DNA of 64,000 nt from JAIQFF01 sp963788505 (GCA_963788505.1 CAWBGY010000006.1:1-64000), one strand, 5' to 3'. Positions 7,636-16,559 are shown, counted from the first letter of the stretch. Made by a program: numbers and translations. The notes: generated by a model from the sequence alone, not told the origin.

Positions 7636-7948
7636 CTCACTGCCGAAGGATCAGTTCAAGCGGGAGGTGGCGAGGGAACTGACGGGGCGGGAATCGGAGC
7701 CTGGGAGATTATCTGCTTCAAGCTGTAAAAGACCCAGATTCAGGTCATCGAGCAAGCGATTGGGACAGCGGCTCTGATGCTAGTCGTGCCGGGCCGCCGC
7801 GATGGCTGGAGATGCCAAGTCTGTGGTTCCCGGCAAAACCTTCAGGTGCATCACAAACAGCTTCGCAGCCAGCAGGACTTAGATGACGACTTGAACCTGG
7901 GGACCCCTTTGCGCCTGTTGCCATGAACGGCTGCACCGGTCGAGTTGA
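7636..7948 (+). pseudogene. Degraded second copy of the unknown-protein/HNH unit
   Basis: The stretch 7640-7775 repeats 6010-6150 closely ('LPKDQFKREVARELTG...'), but it carries frameshifts and a TAA where copy 1 has TAC. The sequence then jumps to the HNH core (matching about 6406-6556), so roughly 240 bases are missing. HNH residues 'CQVCGSRQNLQVHHKQL' are still readable. The end 'LCACCHERLHRSS' needs another frame and stops at 7948. This is clearly an old duplicate that has decayed. Confidence 0.8.
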
Positions 7949-7974
7949 AGCTCTGCGCTCAGTGATGCTTGATA

Positions 7975-8351
7975 TTAGGAGATGCGAGTTCGTGCTTCCG
8001 CCCGTACAAGGTTAGCAATCTGGCAGAACCCTACATTCACTTGTGATTCATTCACGAACCGCCCGGCTATCGCGAATCCCTTGAGCGGGTAGCACATTTC
8101 GACCCGCCTTATCTGCCCGATGCATCGAAGTCGGACGGGGCGTGGTACCAGATCGAAAGCCGGCACTACAATTTCGACCTCTACTTCGAGGCCCTGAGGA
8201 GGACTCTTTTCCGCGAGGATAAACATTCCACCCGGCATATGTTCACGTTGTGCCCGGCGCCGTAATGGTCCGCGCCATCGGTCCAGCGGATCGAGAGTGG
8301 CAAAACGATCTGAAAACGTCGCGAATTCCTTCGCTCGATCGACTTATCCAC
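7975..8351 (-). pseudogene. PilZ-domain protein, single-base frameshift
   Basis: From a GTG at 8351 (AGGGG upstream) the minus strand reads 'ERRNSRRFQIVLPLSIRWTD' with the RxxxR c-di-GMP motif, up to 'GHNVNI'. It then shifts frame near 8240 and continues 'PGGMFILAEKSPPQGLEVEV' and 'LKGFAIAGRFVNE'. The shift falls inside the N-x-S-x-GG turn (expected 'NISPGG'). Restoring one base gives a full PilZ protein of about 125 residues of a common acidobacterial type. Either a recent mutation or a sequencing error would explain it. Confidence 0.75.
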
Positions 8352-8385
8352 GTTCGCCCCTATTTTATTCCACAGAAAGGGGTAG

Positions 8386-8892
8386 CAGATCGCGGATTGT
8401 CTCGGGCTGAGCGAACACACGGTCAAGAATTATATGTTTCATGTGTTCGAGAAACTCGGGGTTTCGAACCGACTCGAACTGCTCTTCCTGCTGTTCAAGG
8501 AATGCAATGGTTCAACCGCGGATCGGCTCGGAGTAACCTTACTGACTGATGCCGGCCATCCGATCGAGACCTACCTTACGGCGGCCGAAGAAGGCTCGGT
8601 GGCCGCTCAGTTTGTTCTCGGACTGGCACATCTTGAGGGCTATTGCGTTGAAAAGAATGGTCTCTCTGCGTATTACTGGCTCCGCGTGGCGGAGGCGAGT
8701 TCAAGCGAGCTTGGACACCGAAGCCGCGCCCTGGCCGAGCAGTTACGGAGCACCGTGAAAACCGACGAAATCGAGGCTGTGGAACGGAATGTCGCGATCG
8801 CGGTAAAAAACAATAAGCTCTTTGCCCACAAACGCCCGGCTGAATTCATCCGGAAGAGTGCAGATTCGGCGCCGCTGCGGAGAGTAATATAG
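8386..8892 (+). pseudogene. 5'-truncated LuxR-type regulator with a Sel1-like tail
   Basis: Just after a TAG at 8383 the frame reads 'QIADCLGLSEHTVKNYMF' and 'EKLGVSNRLELLFLLF', the second half of a LuxR/NarL HTH including the recognition helix. It continues 'YLTAAEEGSVAAQFVLGLAH' and 'AYYWLRVAEA', a Sel1/TPR-like repeat. The receiver domain and the first HTH helix are absent. An ATG at 8434 could still give a 152-residue product, but without a whole DNA-binding domain. The break point is within 35 bases of the PilZ pseudogene start on the other strand. Confidence 0.65.
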
Positions 8893-8967
8893 TTGTCGGT
8901 AAGCGAAAACAGCTGATGGGGCTAGCGTTGGTGCTCTCGATTTCTGATTGTCTATTTGGGGTCGCGC

Positions 8968-9216
8968 ATGAAGGACATTTACGAACTTCTGAGACAGAAA
9001 GAGCTGGACATATCGAGGCTGGAAATAGAAGTGGAGGCGTTGCGCATCGTGGCTCCTCTTCTGTCAGATGACGGCGATTCCGGCACTGACAATATGCCAA
9101 TCTCGGCGCACTGGACTGCGCCTACGGAGCCTGTCCAGGTTCCAAAGGCAGCAAACACCGATCCCCAGCCCGAGCATGCCCCTGAGTGGCGAGAAAAAGT
9201 CCAGGGCTGGCCGTAG
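8968..9216 (+). CDS. Small conserved protein with N-terminal coiled coil
   Basis: 82 residues from the ATG at 8968 (GGGGT upstream; an alternative start lies four codons earlier). Begins 'MKDIYELLRQKELDISRLEI' with a heptad pattern to about residue 32, then 'LRIVAPLLSDD' and a proline-rich polar tail. I recall proteins starting 'MKDIYE.LRQKE....L..EVEALR.VAPLL' as widespread in Acidobacteria, often near signalling genes, without a known role. The helix could mediate dimer formation; the rest appears disordered. Confidence 0.7.
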   Translation: MKDIYELLRQKELDISRLEIEVEALRIVAPLLSDDGDSGTDNMPISAHWTAPTEPVQVPKAANTDPQPEHAPEWREKVQGWP

Positions 9217-9377
9217 CCGTTCGCTGATGAGCCTCCTTATGATTTCTGTCGGAAGGTCAATGCCCGAGGCGCTCAAGTCCAGCTCTCTTCGGGTTTTTTG
9301 ACCACATCTTCATGTCGGCGCCGTATTGGACCCCTGTATCGGCGGCGCGCAGGTCCGCATTCCGGCCGAACATCGAT

Positions 9378-10067
9378 CTATTGCCTGGCTTCGAAGTTCG
9401 TATTCTTCGAAGGCAAGAGTTGCCCTTGCACGGGACCGCTGGTGGCTTGCTTCGCTGGCTGAGCAGGGAGGTTCACAGCCAGTCTTGGGTAACGAATAAC
9501 GGTGTCTTCGGCGATGCTTTCGGCTTCGCGGGCATCAGGCGATTGGCGAGAGTTTCGCATCACCACGGCCTTAACTTTTGCCGTTGGCACCGCGGGTTGG
9601 GAGCCCTTTCGTTGTTCCAACGTTCCCGAGGGCAGCGATGTACGGCTGGAAAGAGCTGAGAGGCGATGGATCGACACGCCCGTCATGATGCAGAAGACGA
9701 TGGCAATCGCGATCGCTTCGGCCGCCCTCCAGGTCTGATCGGTCCTACCGGAGGGTTTGTCGGAATTATTCGCGGATCCAAATGGAACAGCGCCAGATTG
9801 GTCTGCCTGAACCTGCGGTTCTCGAATCATCAGAGATGGAGTTCGAGGTTGGACAATGGCTCCGGCTGCGAAGGCACTGGTTGGAGGTGCACCAATCGGC
9901 TGGACCGAGGATCGACGATCATTGTGTAACTGCAGCACGCACGCGGCGGCCAGAAGGCGCTCGAAGGTTTCCGCGTTCAAAACCGGCATGCCGTGAGCTT
10001 TATCGGTTTCTCGGATCACATCTTGACCTGCGTTGCCCGCGTCCGCGCTGACACTGGACTGATTCAC
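9378..10067 (-). CDS. Single-pass membrane protein coupled to an Flp-like pilin
   Basis: 229 residues from a GTG at 10067. This GTG overlaps the stop of the pilin-like gene by four bases (GTGA), so the two are translationally coupled. The N-terminal region has 'GMPVLNAETFERLLAAACVL' followed by a disordered stretch. One membrane helix lies at about residues 115-135 (AEAIAIAIVFCIMTGVSIHR), and the C-terminal part is polar. The 'LNAETFERLLAAA.VLQ' segment looks like a conserved acidobacterial N-terminus. No known pilus-assembly motif is present; a role with the pilin is inferred only from coupling. Confidence 0.6.
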   Translation of the reverse strand: MNQSSVSADAGNAGQDVIRETDKAHGMPVLNAETFERLLAAACVLQLHNDRRSSVQPIGAPPTSAFAAGAIVQPRTPSLMIREPQVQADQSGAVPFGSANNSDKPSGRTDQTWRAAEAIAIAIVFCIMTGVSIHRLSALSSRTSLPSGTLEQRKGSQPAVPTAKVKAVVMRNSRQSPDAREAESIAEDTVIRYPRLAVNLPAQPAKQATSGPVQGQLLPSKNTNFEARQ

Positions 10068-10228
10068 TGAATCGAACTCGCTGCTGAAGAAAACACATTG
10101 TTGGCGTTGCTCCCCACCAATCGAATCGTACCCACGACCAGCACCAGAATGACGGCCAGCATTACGGCGTATTCAGCAATGTCTTGACCCTGCTGATTGC
10201 TCCACAGAGTCTGAAGAAACTTGTTCAT
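10064..10228 (-). CDS. Flp/Fap-type pilin-like peptide, copy 1
   Basis: 54 residues, ATG at 10228 with GGAGG nine bases upstream. The core is GQDIAEYAVMLAVILVLVVG, which matches the Flp (type IVb) pilin pattern: a Gly, then a conserved Glu five residues later beside Tyr (E-Y), then a long hydrophobic helix. The leader is short (13 residues) and polar. In known systems TadV-like peptidases cut after the Gly. No tad secretion genes lie in this window. The stop overlaps the start of the 229-residue membrane protein. Confidence 0.75.
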   Translation of the reverse strand: MNKFLQTLWSNQQGQDIAEYAVMLAVILVLVVGTIRLVGSNANNVFSSAASSIQ

Positions 10229-10481
10229 TTTGTTGCCTCCTGACGAAAACCTCGGACGCTGCGCGAGCCAAACCGGAGGAAACGCTTAACCAAGTGGACT
10301 GCAGGCTTCGAGGGTCGCAAGGAGATTGTCCTCCCAAGACCACAGACCGTCAAATCGCCCGAAGGAGGCTCCCATGGCCGTTCTGGGCGTCGTTGGTATT
10401 CGGAGCTCAGGTGGCAGAGGACGCCGCCTAAGGCCGACTCGGTGAACACACCGCATCCGCCCGGTCATACCATTTCGCCTT

Positions 10482-10646
10482 CTACTGGATCGAACTCGCG
10501 GCTGACGAAAAAACATTATTTGCGTTGGAGCCTACCAATCGGATCGTGCCCACAACGAGGACAAGAATCACCGCCAACATCACCGCATACTCGGCAATGT
10601 CTTGGGCTTCATCATCGCCGCACGCGTTCCACAACAAATCGAGCAC
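10482..10646 (-). CDS. Flp/Fap-type pilin-like peptide, copy 2
   Basis: 54 residues from a GTG at 10646, with GGAGGT six bases upstream. From residue 14 to the end it is identical to copy 1 at the protein level (AQDIAEYAVML... to SSAASSIQ), while the first 13 residues differ (MLDLLWNACGDDE). The codons of the shared part differ at many third positions. That points to selection on the protein rather than a fresh duplication. The residue before QDIAEY is Ala rather than Gly, which may affect processing. It lies 250 bases upstream of copy 1 on the same strand. Confidence 0.72.
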   Translation of the reverse strand: MLDLLWNACGDDEAQDIAEYAVMLAVILVLVVGTIRLVGSNANNVFSSAASSIQ

Positions 10647-11088
10647 GTTCCACCTCCCGTCAGAGAAGTAGCCGTCGCGAACAGTTAGTAATTGCGCGAG
10701 GGGCGGAAGATAGCATGGAACACCCGAGTCGATTGCGAGTGAAGCGGCTGGCCTACACCCCAGATGCGCCGCGATTGTGCGCCTCGCGGATCAGCTTGTC
10801 AAGCAAAAGCCTTGCCCCGCGCGCCTTTTGGCTGACCTAGGTTCTCTTGAACAACCCGAGGACTAATCGCGCAAATGTTGACCCTGCCATTCAGTGCTCC
10901 TTCTGTCTTGGCAAAGCGATACAAGGCGGCTCGAATTGCGATACGGCGACAGAGAACCACAGACATTCGACCAGAATACGAAGCCAGAGTGCCAGGGTTC
11001 CGTACGGACGAAAACTTTGACATCCGACGTATCATGGTTGGGCGAGACCGGGGGCCGCTGGGCCGTCAGAAGTAGAAGAGGTAGACGC
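10647..11088. other. Divergent intergenic region, no supported gene
   Basis: About 440 bases between the second pilin (minus) and the receiver-PilZ gene (plus). It must hold both promoters. Open frames at 10799-11035 and 10863-11159 show no motif. I see no convincing promoter pair or repeat. Confidence 0.45.
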
Positions 11089-11766
11089 ATGGTGTCGCTG
11101 AAACTGCTTATTGTGGACGATGACATCGCAAGCTTGGAATTAATGACCGAGGTTTTCACCTCTCTTGAGGCGCAGGTGCGTCCGGTCAGCGATAGCCAGA
11201 AAGCAGCTGGCCTAGTGAATCAGGAAAGATTCGATGGGATTTTTCTGGATTTGGAAATGCCCAACCTGCATGGTTTCGATCTGGCGCGTCTAATACGCGA
11301 GTCCTCCTGGAATAAATCCACGCCGATTATTATCGTGACAGGACGGGACGAGAAAGACACCATGCAACAGGCGTTCACGATCGGAGCCACTTTCTTTCTT
11401 CAGAAGCCAGTGGACAGGCAAAAACTAACCATCTTGTTTCGGACCGTGCGAGGTGGGCTCCTGGGGAATCGGCGGCGATTCACCCGTGTTCCAATCCAAA
11501 CCGAAGTGATGTGCACGGTGGGTTCCCGAACCATACGCGGGGTAACCTGGAATCTCAGCCAAGGGGGGATGCAGGTAGAAGCTGGCGGCTTGCAGCCCAG
11601 GGACACCGTGCGAGTTTCGTTCCAATTGCCGGTCTCAGGTGTGTCACTGGAGGCCGTGGGCACAGTGGTCTGGGCAAAAGAGAATCGACAGGGAATCCAG
11701 TTCTCGAAAGTGAGCCCACAAAACGAGCAGTCGATACGACAATTCATCGCCGAAGTAGAAAGATAG
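11089..11766 (+). CDS. Response regulator: receiver + PilZ
   Basis: 225 residues; ATG at 11089 with AGAGG upstream. Residues 1-120 form a receiver domain: acidic pocket D10-D12, phospho-acceptor D54 in 'IFLDLEMP', T in 'IIIVTGRDE' and K in 'FFLQKPVD'. From about residue 125, 'NRRRFTRVPIQTEV' and 'NLSQGGMQVEA' are the RxxxR and N/DxSxxG signatures of a PilZ domain that binds c-di-GMP. The protein joins two-component input with c-di-GMP sensing. No kinase is adjacent on the same strand; the nearby minus-strand hybrid kinase and HD-GYP protein are plausible partners. Confidence 0.88.
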   Translation: MVSLKLLIVDDDIASLELMTEVFTSLEAQVRPVSDSQKAAGLVNQERFDGIFLDLEMPNLHGFDLARLIRESSWNKSTPIIIVTGRDEKDTMQQAFTIGATFFLQKPVDRQKLTILFRTVRGGLLGNRRRFTRVPIQTEVMCTVGSRTIRGVTWNLSQGGMQVEAGGLQPRDTVRVSFQLPVSGVSLEAVGTVVWAKENRQGIQFSKVSPQNEQSIRQFIAEVER

Positions 11767-11807
11767 GCGGCTGCGACCGACATTCACATCGTGGATTGTG
11801 ACCGTCG

Positions 11808-12254
11808 CTATTTGCCAGTCCCTGCGGCCCGCGTCTTTCCCCTTGCCCGCTTCTCGTGCGATTGATTCGGATGCGTGCCTCGACCGCCTTGTTTACGCAG
11901 CAAGCGATCGAGTTCGTCGGCGAGGGCTCGCGCATTGACCGGCTTCGAGAGGTATCCATCAAAACCAGAATGTAGTATCTTTTCGCGGTCGCCCTGCATT
12001 GCATAAGCTGTAATGGCCAAAATAGGCAGCGGGGTTAATCTGGGATTCTCCCGGATTTTGCGGGCGACCGCATATCCATCCAGCACCGGCATGCCGATAT
12101 CCAGCAGGAGTATGTCCGGTTGAGTTTCGTCAACCATCCTTAGCGCTTCTTGACCGTCGCAGGCTTCCACTACGGCATACCCACGGTTCTCCAACAGCTC
12201 GCGGAGCAATTCGCGGTTAACTGGATTGTCCTCAGCCACAAGAACCTTGGTCAT
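11808..12254 (-). CDS. Single-domain response regulator (CheY-like)
   Basis: 148 residues. Receiver with acidic pair E8/D9, acceptor D52 in 'ILLLDIGMPVLDG', T in 'ILAITAYAM' and K in 'GYLSKPVNA'. After residue 125 there is a basic, disordered tail. Its ATG overlaps the stop of the hybrid kinase by four bases (ATGA), so it is coupled to it. It is probably the last element of the HD-GYP/kinase/receiver operon, taking phosphate from the kinase's own receivers. Confidence 0.88.
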   Translation of the reverse strand: MTKVLVAEDNPVNRELLRELLENRGYAVVEACDGQEALRMVDETQPDILLLDIGMPVLDGYAVARKIRENPRLTPLPILAITAYAMQGDREKILHSGFDGYLSKPVNARALADELDRLLRKQGGRGTHPNQSHEKRARGKTRAAGTGK

Positions 12255-15200
12255 GATTGCCCCGCCGACTTCGCCAGCTTGCGGCCCTGGAAAACCCTTC
12301 CCACTTCGACCGTCAGCTGTTGTTGCCAGGAGCCATTCTTGTGAAACAGCGCCTGGGTCTCGCGAGTGAGAACAGCCAGCTCAGCTTTAGTCAAACTCTT
12401 CGCAGTCATCACAAAAATCGGCAGTTCCCTCAATGTGGGCTCCTGTCGTACATGGCGGATGACCTCAAAACCGTCCATGCCCGGCATCAGCAAATCCAGC
12501 ACGACCGCACTCACGATTTTCGAAGAAAGCACTTCCAGAGCTCTAGTTCCGCTGCGGACGCTCTCTGTCTCGTACCCGGCTGAGCGTAGGGTCTCCTCCA
12601 GCAACTCCAGAGCTCCGGGATCATCGTCGACCAGCAGAATTGCCTCGTCCTCGTCGGACTGAGGCAGGACGTATTTTCGTATCGTTTCAAGCAGCACGGG
12701 TTTACGAACGGGCTTAATGAGATAGTCCACTGCGCCCAAAGCGAACCCCACCTGTTTCTGGTCCACAATGGAAACAATAATGATCGGGATATTTGCTGTT
12801 TCGGGGGCCTTTTTCAAGGCTGCGAGTGTTTCGAAACCATTGCCTCGCGGCATCATTACATCTAAGGTGATTGCGTCTGGCCGGAGGTGTCGAGCCTGCT
12901 TAACAGCTTCTTGTCCCGACTCAACCATGGCAACTCGATATTCGAGACATAGATAGCTGGCGAGAAGCTCCCGGGCGGTGACTTCGTCGTCCACAACCAG
13001 GATAAGAGGTTTCCCGCGACCTTCGCCTACCACGATCGACGGACCCGGTGGTTTGTTCACCAACGGAGTCTCGGCTCTTCCGGATCTCGCAGGGAGCGTA
13101 AAGGTGAATCGGCTGCCTTTCCCAAACTCGCTTTCCAGCGAAATCCCGCCTCCTTGTTGCTCGACCAGGCGCTTGGTGATCGCCAGCCCCAGGCCGGTGC
13201 CTTCCTGGGTGGTCCCGGCAGGCCCTTCGACTTGCCGAAACTCCTCGAAGATCACCGCCTGATCCTCGGCTCGGATGCCGACGCCCGTATCCGTTACCGA
13301 GATGCAAACCGAGTTACCATCTTCGCGGCAATCGATATCGATTCGGCCCGCCTTCGGGGTGAACTTCACCGCATTGCTCAAGAGGTTGTACAGGATTTGT
13401 TTGAAACGGACCCGATCAGCATAAACGGGTTGATCGTTTTCCATCTTCTGCTCGATCTGGATATTTTTTGCCATTGCCAGCGGCCGGATGGTAGAGAGAA
13501 CCTCGGGTAAGGCATCTTTGATCTGGAAACCTTCACATCGGAGTTCGAGCTGCCCGGCCTCGATTTTCGACAAATCCAGAATGTCATTGATTAACTGCAA
13601 CAGGTGCGCTGAACCCTGTTTGATGTGATTCACAAAGCGCGTTTGCTTGTCGTTGAGCTGGCCTGCAGTCTGCTCGGCTAGAAGATCCGAGAAGCCCACA
13701 ATGGCGTTCAGTGGCGTCCGTAACTCATGGCTCATACTTGCGAGGAATTTGCTCTTTAACTTTGTGGCACGTTCCACCTCGCGGTTGCGAACCTCGAGCT
13801 CGCGGTTCTGTTGCTCGATTTTTTGCTGTGTGTTCTTGCGCTCCGAGACGTCACGGATGGAACTGATTACCCGAAAACCCTCGCTGGTCTGAATCGGGCT
13901 TAAACTGATCTCCACCGGGAATTCGGAGCCGTCTTTGCGCAACCCATATAGCTCCAACCCTGCTCCCATGGCGCGGGGACGGGGCCCTGCAGTGTACCCC
14001 GCTCTATGCTGTGAATGCCCCGCGCGGACTCGCGCGGGGACGAGTTTTTCCACGCGTTCACCCAGCAACTCGTGGCGCTGATAGCCAAAGAGCTTTTCGG
14101 TCTGGCCGTTGACCAGGACGATTCTTCCCTGGTCATCGACCGTGACCACCGCGTCGGGGGCTACTTCGAGGAGGGCCCGAAGATTTTCCCTGCTCTTCTC
14201 CAGCGCTTCTTCTACCCGCTTCCGCTCGGTCACGTCTGCGACCACGCCCATCATCCGAATGGGCTGGCCCTGCTCGTTACGGAAGACCTCTCCTTTGGCG
14301 GAAATCCAGCGCACAGCCTGGTCCGCTCGAATGATTCGGCATTCGAACTCAAGGCGGCCGTTCTGAAATGCTTCCTCAAATCGTTGCTTCACAAGCTCGC
14401 GGTCCTCGGGAAACACATGGTCGGAGAAAACCGCCGCGCTCCAGTTAGGAAGAAGGGATTCGTAGCCAAAAATCCGGTCGTGCTGGAGTGAGCGCCATGC
14501 CTGGTCGGCAATCAAGTCCAGATCCCAAACACCCACTTCGCCGGAGGTGGAGGCGAGAGTAAGCCTCCGTTCGCTCTCCCGCAGCAACTCCTCCGCCCGC
14601 ATGCGTTCGGTAACGTCCCTGGTTACCTTGGAAAATCCACGCAGTTTGCCAGTTTCGTCTCGCACGGCAGTAATAACGACATGCGCCCAAAATCGGGATC
14701 CGTCCTTCCGTATCCGCCAGCCTTCCTCTTTGTAGTGGCCTTGGGCGATGGCGGCCTGGAGTTCGCGCTCCGGTTTGTTATTCCGCACGTCTTCTGGAGG
14801 GTAGAAAGAGGAGAAGTGGCGGCCTAAGATTTCATTGGATTTATAGCCCTTGATTGCTTCTGCCCCTTGATTCCAGCTGGCCACACGACCCTCGGCATCA
14901 AGCATAAAAATCGCATAGTCCTTCACGCCGTCTACCAGCAGGCGAAGGTACTCTTCGCTTTCTTGCAATGCCTCTCTCGTTCGTGCGCTGTCGGTAACGT
15001 CCTCAACGCGGTGGATAACGTAGGTAATCTCGCCCTTGTCATTGAAAACTGGAATGTTGAGCGGACTCCAGTAACGCTCCTCAAATGAGCCACCTTCCTC
15101 GGCAGGCCGGCGGATGTCGTACTTTTGAATTGCCATCTTGTCTGGCTGCCGTTCAGAGAGGACTTTGTTCAATGAAATGCGCAGGTTTTGCACGCCGTCG

Positions 15201-15427
15201 GCGGCGGGGTCGTTGGGATTGTCGGGGAACACCTCGAACAACGCACGACCGACAATGTCGCATCTGCGTGTCATGGTAGCGCGGAGGTATGAGTCCGATA
15301 CTGCGACGATCTGAAACTCCGGCGTCAATACGAGGAAAGGGGTCGGCGCGGCTTCGAACAATAGTCGAAAGTGATCCGAGGCGACAAGATTCACGTTAGC
15401 ATCGTCCATCCCGCCCCAGCCTTTCAT
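12251..15427 (-). CDS. Hybrid sensor histidine kinase, PAS4-HisKA-HATPase-REC-REC
   Basis: 1058 residues without membrane helices, so a cytoplasmic sensor. Four PAS domains cover about residues 15-540, each followed by a PAC-like 'G.....VTRDVTER' or 'SSIRDVSERK' link. The HisKA helix has the acceptor His567 in 'SMSHELRTPLN', and the ATPase shows N, G1 (DTGVGI) and G2 (GTGLGLAI) boxes. Two receivers follow, with D856 (TLDVMMP) and D978 (VLDLLMP). The start at 15427 is less certain than an ATG at 15409. The gene lies between the HD-GYP regulator and a receiver on the same strand. Signal unknown; PAS domains may bind flavin, heme or small ligands. Confidence 0.92.
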   Translation of the reverse strand: MKGWGGMDDANVNLVASDHFRLLFEAAPTPFLVLTPEFQIVAVSDSYLRATMTRRCDIVGRALFEVFPDNPNDPAADGVQNLRISLNKVLSERQPDKMAIQKYDIRRPAEEGGSFEERYWSPLNIPVFNDKGEITYVIHRVEDVTDSARTREALQESEEYLRLLVDGVKDYAIFMLDAEGRVASWNQGAEAIKGYKSNEILGRHFSSFYPPEDVRNNKPERELQAAIAQGHYKEEGWRIRKDGSRFWAHVVITAVRDETGKLRGFSKVTRDVTERMRAEELLRESERRLTLASTSGEVGVWDLDLIADQAWRSLQHDRIFGYESLLPNWSAAVFSDHVFPEDRELVKQRFEEAFQNGRLEFECRIIRADQAVRWISAKGEVFRNEQGQPIRMMGVVADVTERKRVEEALEKSRENLRALLEVAPDAVVTVDDQGRIVLVNGQTEKLFGYQRHELLGERVEKLVPARVRAGHSQHRAGYTAGPRPRAMGAGLELYGLRKDGSEFPVEISLSPIQTSEGFRVISSIRDVSERKNTQQKIEQQNRELEVRNREVERATKLKSKFLASMSHELRTPLNAIVGFSDLLAEQTAGQLNDKQTRFVNHIKQGSAHLLQLINDILDLSKIEAGQLELRCEGFQIKDALPEVLSTIRPLAMAKNIQIEQKMENDQPVYADRVRFKQILYNLLSNAVKFTPKAGRIDIDCREDGNSVCISVTDTGVGIRAEDQAVIFEEFRQVEGPAGTTQEGTGLGLAITKRLVEQQGGGISLESEFGKGSRFTFTLPARSGRAETPLVNKPPGPSIVVGEGRGKPLILVVDDEVTARELLASYLCLEYRVAMVESGQEAVKQARHLRPDAITLDVMMPRGNGFETLAALKKAPETANIPIIIVSIVDQKQVGFALGAVDYLIKPVRKPVLLETIRKYVLPQSDEDEAILLVDDDPGALELLEETLRSAGYETESVRSGTRALEVLSSKIVSAVVLDLLMPGMDGFEVIRHVRQEPTLRELPIFVMTAKSLTKAELAVLTRETQALFHKNGSWQQQLTVEVGRVFQGRKLAKSAGQS

Positions 15428-15459
15428 CCCTATATTTCACACGGCGCGCGCAGCATGCT

Positions 15460-16476
15460 CTACTGGCCCGCCGCCGTACTACGGGAAAGGGAACCTGCTG
15501 TGCCGCTTCTGACCAGCCGCTCGAACTCGCCAAAGACATGAGCATCCCACCAGCCTTTCGCCACCTCTTCCTTCATGGTTTGAAGCGCATCGGTGATGGT
15601 AAAAGCTTTCTTATAGGGCCTGTCGGTGGTCAGAGCATCGTAAACATCGACGATTTGCAGCACCCGCGCGGTAACAGGAATCGCATCACCTCGAAGTCCA
15701 TCAGGGTAGCCGGAGCCGTCGAGCTTCTCGTGATGGTGGCGGATGATCGGGAGTACCAGACGAAATGACTTTAGCGGCGCGCAGATGCGCTCACCCACAA
15801 CGGGGTGTTCCTGGATGAGTTTCCATTCTGCTTCGGTCAAACGGCTGGGTTTCAATAGAATCGCGTCGGGCACGGCAACTTTCCCAACGTCGTGCACCAC
15901 GCCCGCACGGCGGAGGGCCGTAATTTCATCCGCGCTGAGCCCGAGGTGCTGACCTAGTCGAGCCGAATAGTCCGACAAGCGTTCACAATGACCATGAGTA
16001 TACGGATCTTTGCTTTCGATGCTTCGCGCAAGGGTAAAGAGGACTGCTTCGGCTCGCTCCAGTTCGTCGGTGCGATGCTTGAGCCTCAGGAGTGATCCCA
16101 CCCTGGCGAGCAATTCGGTTCGATCCACCGGGCGGGTTAGGAAATCATCCGCACCGACCTCGATGCCATCGATTCGATCCTGCCTGTCCGATAACGCGGT
16201 GATCAAGACGACCGGTATCAGACAGGTTCCTGGGTTGGCTTTTATCTTCTCGCACACTTCAAAACCGTTCATGTGAGGCATCATCACGTCCAGGAGCACG
16301 AGGTCGACTTGCGCCTCAGTTACTTCCTTGAGTGCGGCGATGCCGTCCGGAACGGAAATGACCTTGAAGCCCTGCGCAGTTAGAAGTTCTTCCAGCAACT
16401 CTCGGTTCGAAGCTTGATCGTCGGCAACCAAAATGGTTCCGGTGACGGCCTGACATGGGTAATGCAACATCTTCAC
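15460..16476 (-). CDS. Response regulator with HD-GYP phosphodiesterase domain (RpfG-like)
   Basis: 338 residues. Receiver at 14-135 with D63 (LLDVMMP). The usual Lys of 'KP' is Arg here (TRPVD, R115), which may alter activation. The output domain holds H195-D196 (HDVGKVAVPD), 'RHHHEKLDGSGYPDGL' with the GYP triad at 256-258, and 'VDVYDALTTDRPYK'. All metal ligands look present, so c-di-GMP hydrolysis is likely. It is the first gene of a three-gene minus-strand operon with the hybrid kinase and a receiver, suggesting phosphorelay control of c-di-GMP levels. Confidence 0.9.
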   Translation of the reverse strand: MKMLHYPCQAVTGTILVADDQASNRELLEELLTAQGFKVISVPDGIAALKEVTEAQVDLVLLDVMMPHMNGFEVCEKIKANPGTCLIPVVLITALSDRQDRIDGIEVGADDFLTRPVDRTELLARVGSLLRLKHRTDELERAEAVLFTLARSIESKDPYTHGHCERLSDYSARLGQHLGLSADEITALRRAGVVHDVGKVAVPDAILLKPSRLTEAEWKLIQEHPVVGERICAPLKSFRLVLPIIRHHHEKLDGSGYPDGLRGDAIPVTARVLQIVDVYDALTTDRPYKKAFTITDALQTMKEEVAKGWWDAHVFGEFERLVRSGTAGSLSRSTAAGQ

Positions 16477-16559
16477 ATCCGTTTAGTTGCGCGCTATTGC
16501 CGTTAGCATGGCACGAAAAGAAAGGGCAAAGCTAATTACTGAAGTCATGAGCTCGGGAT

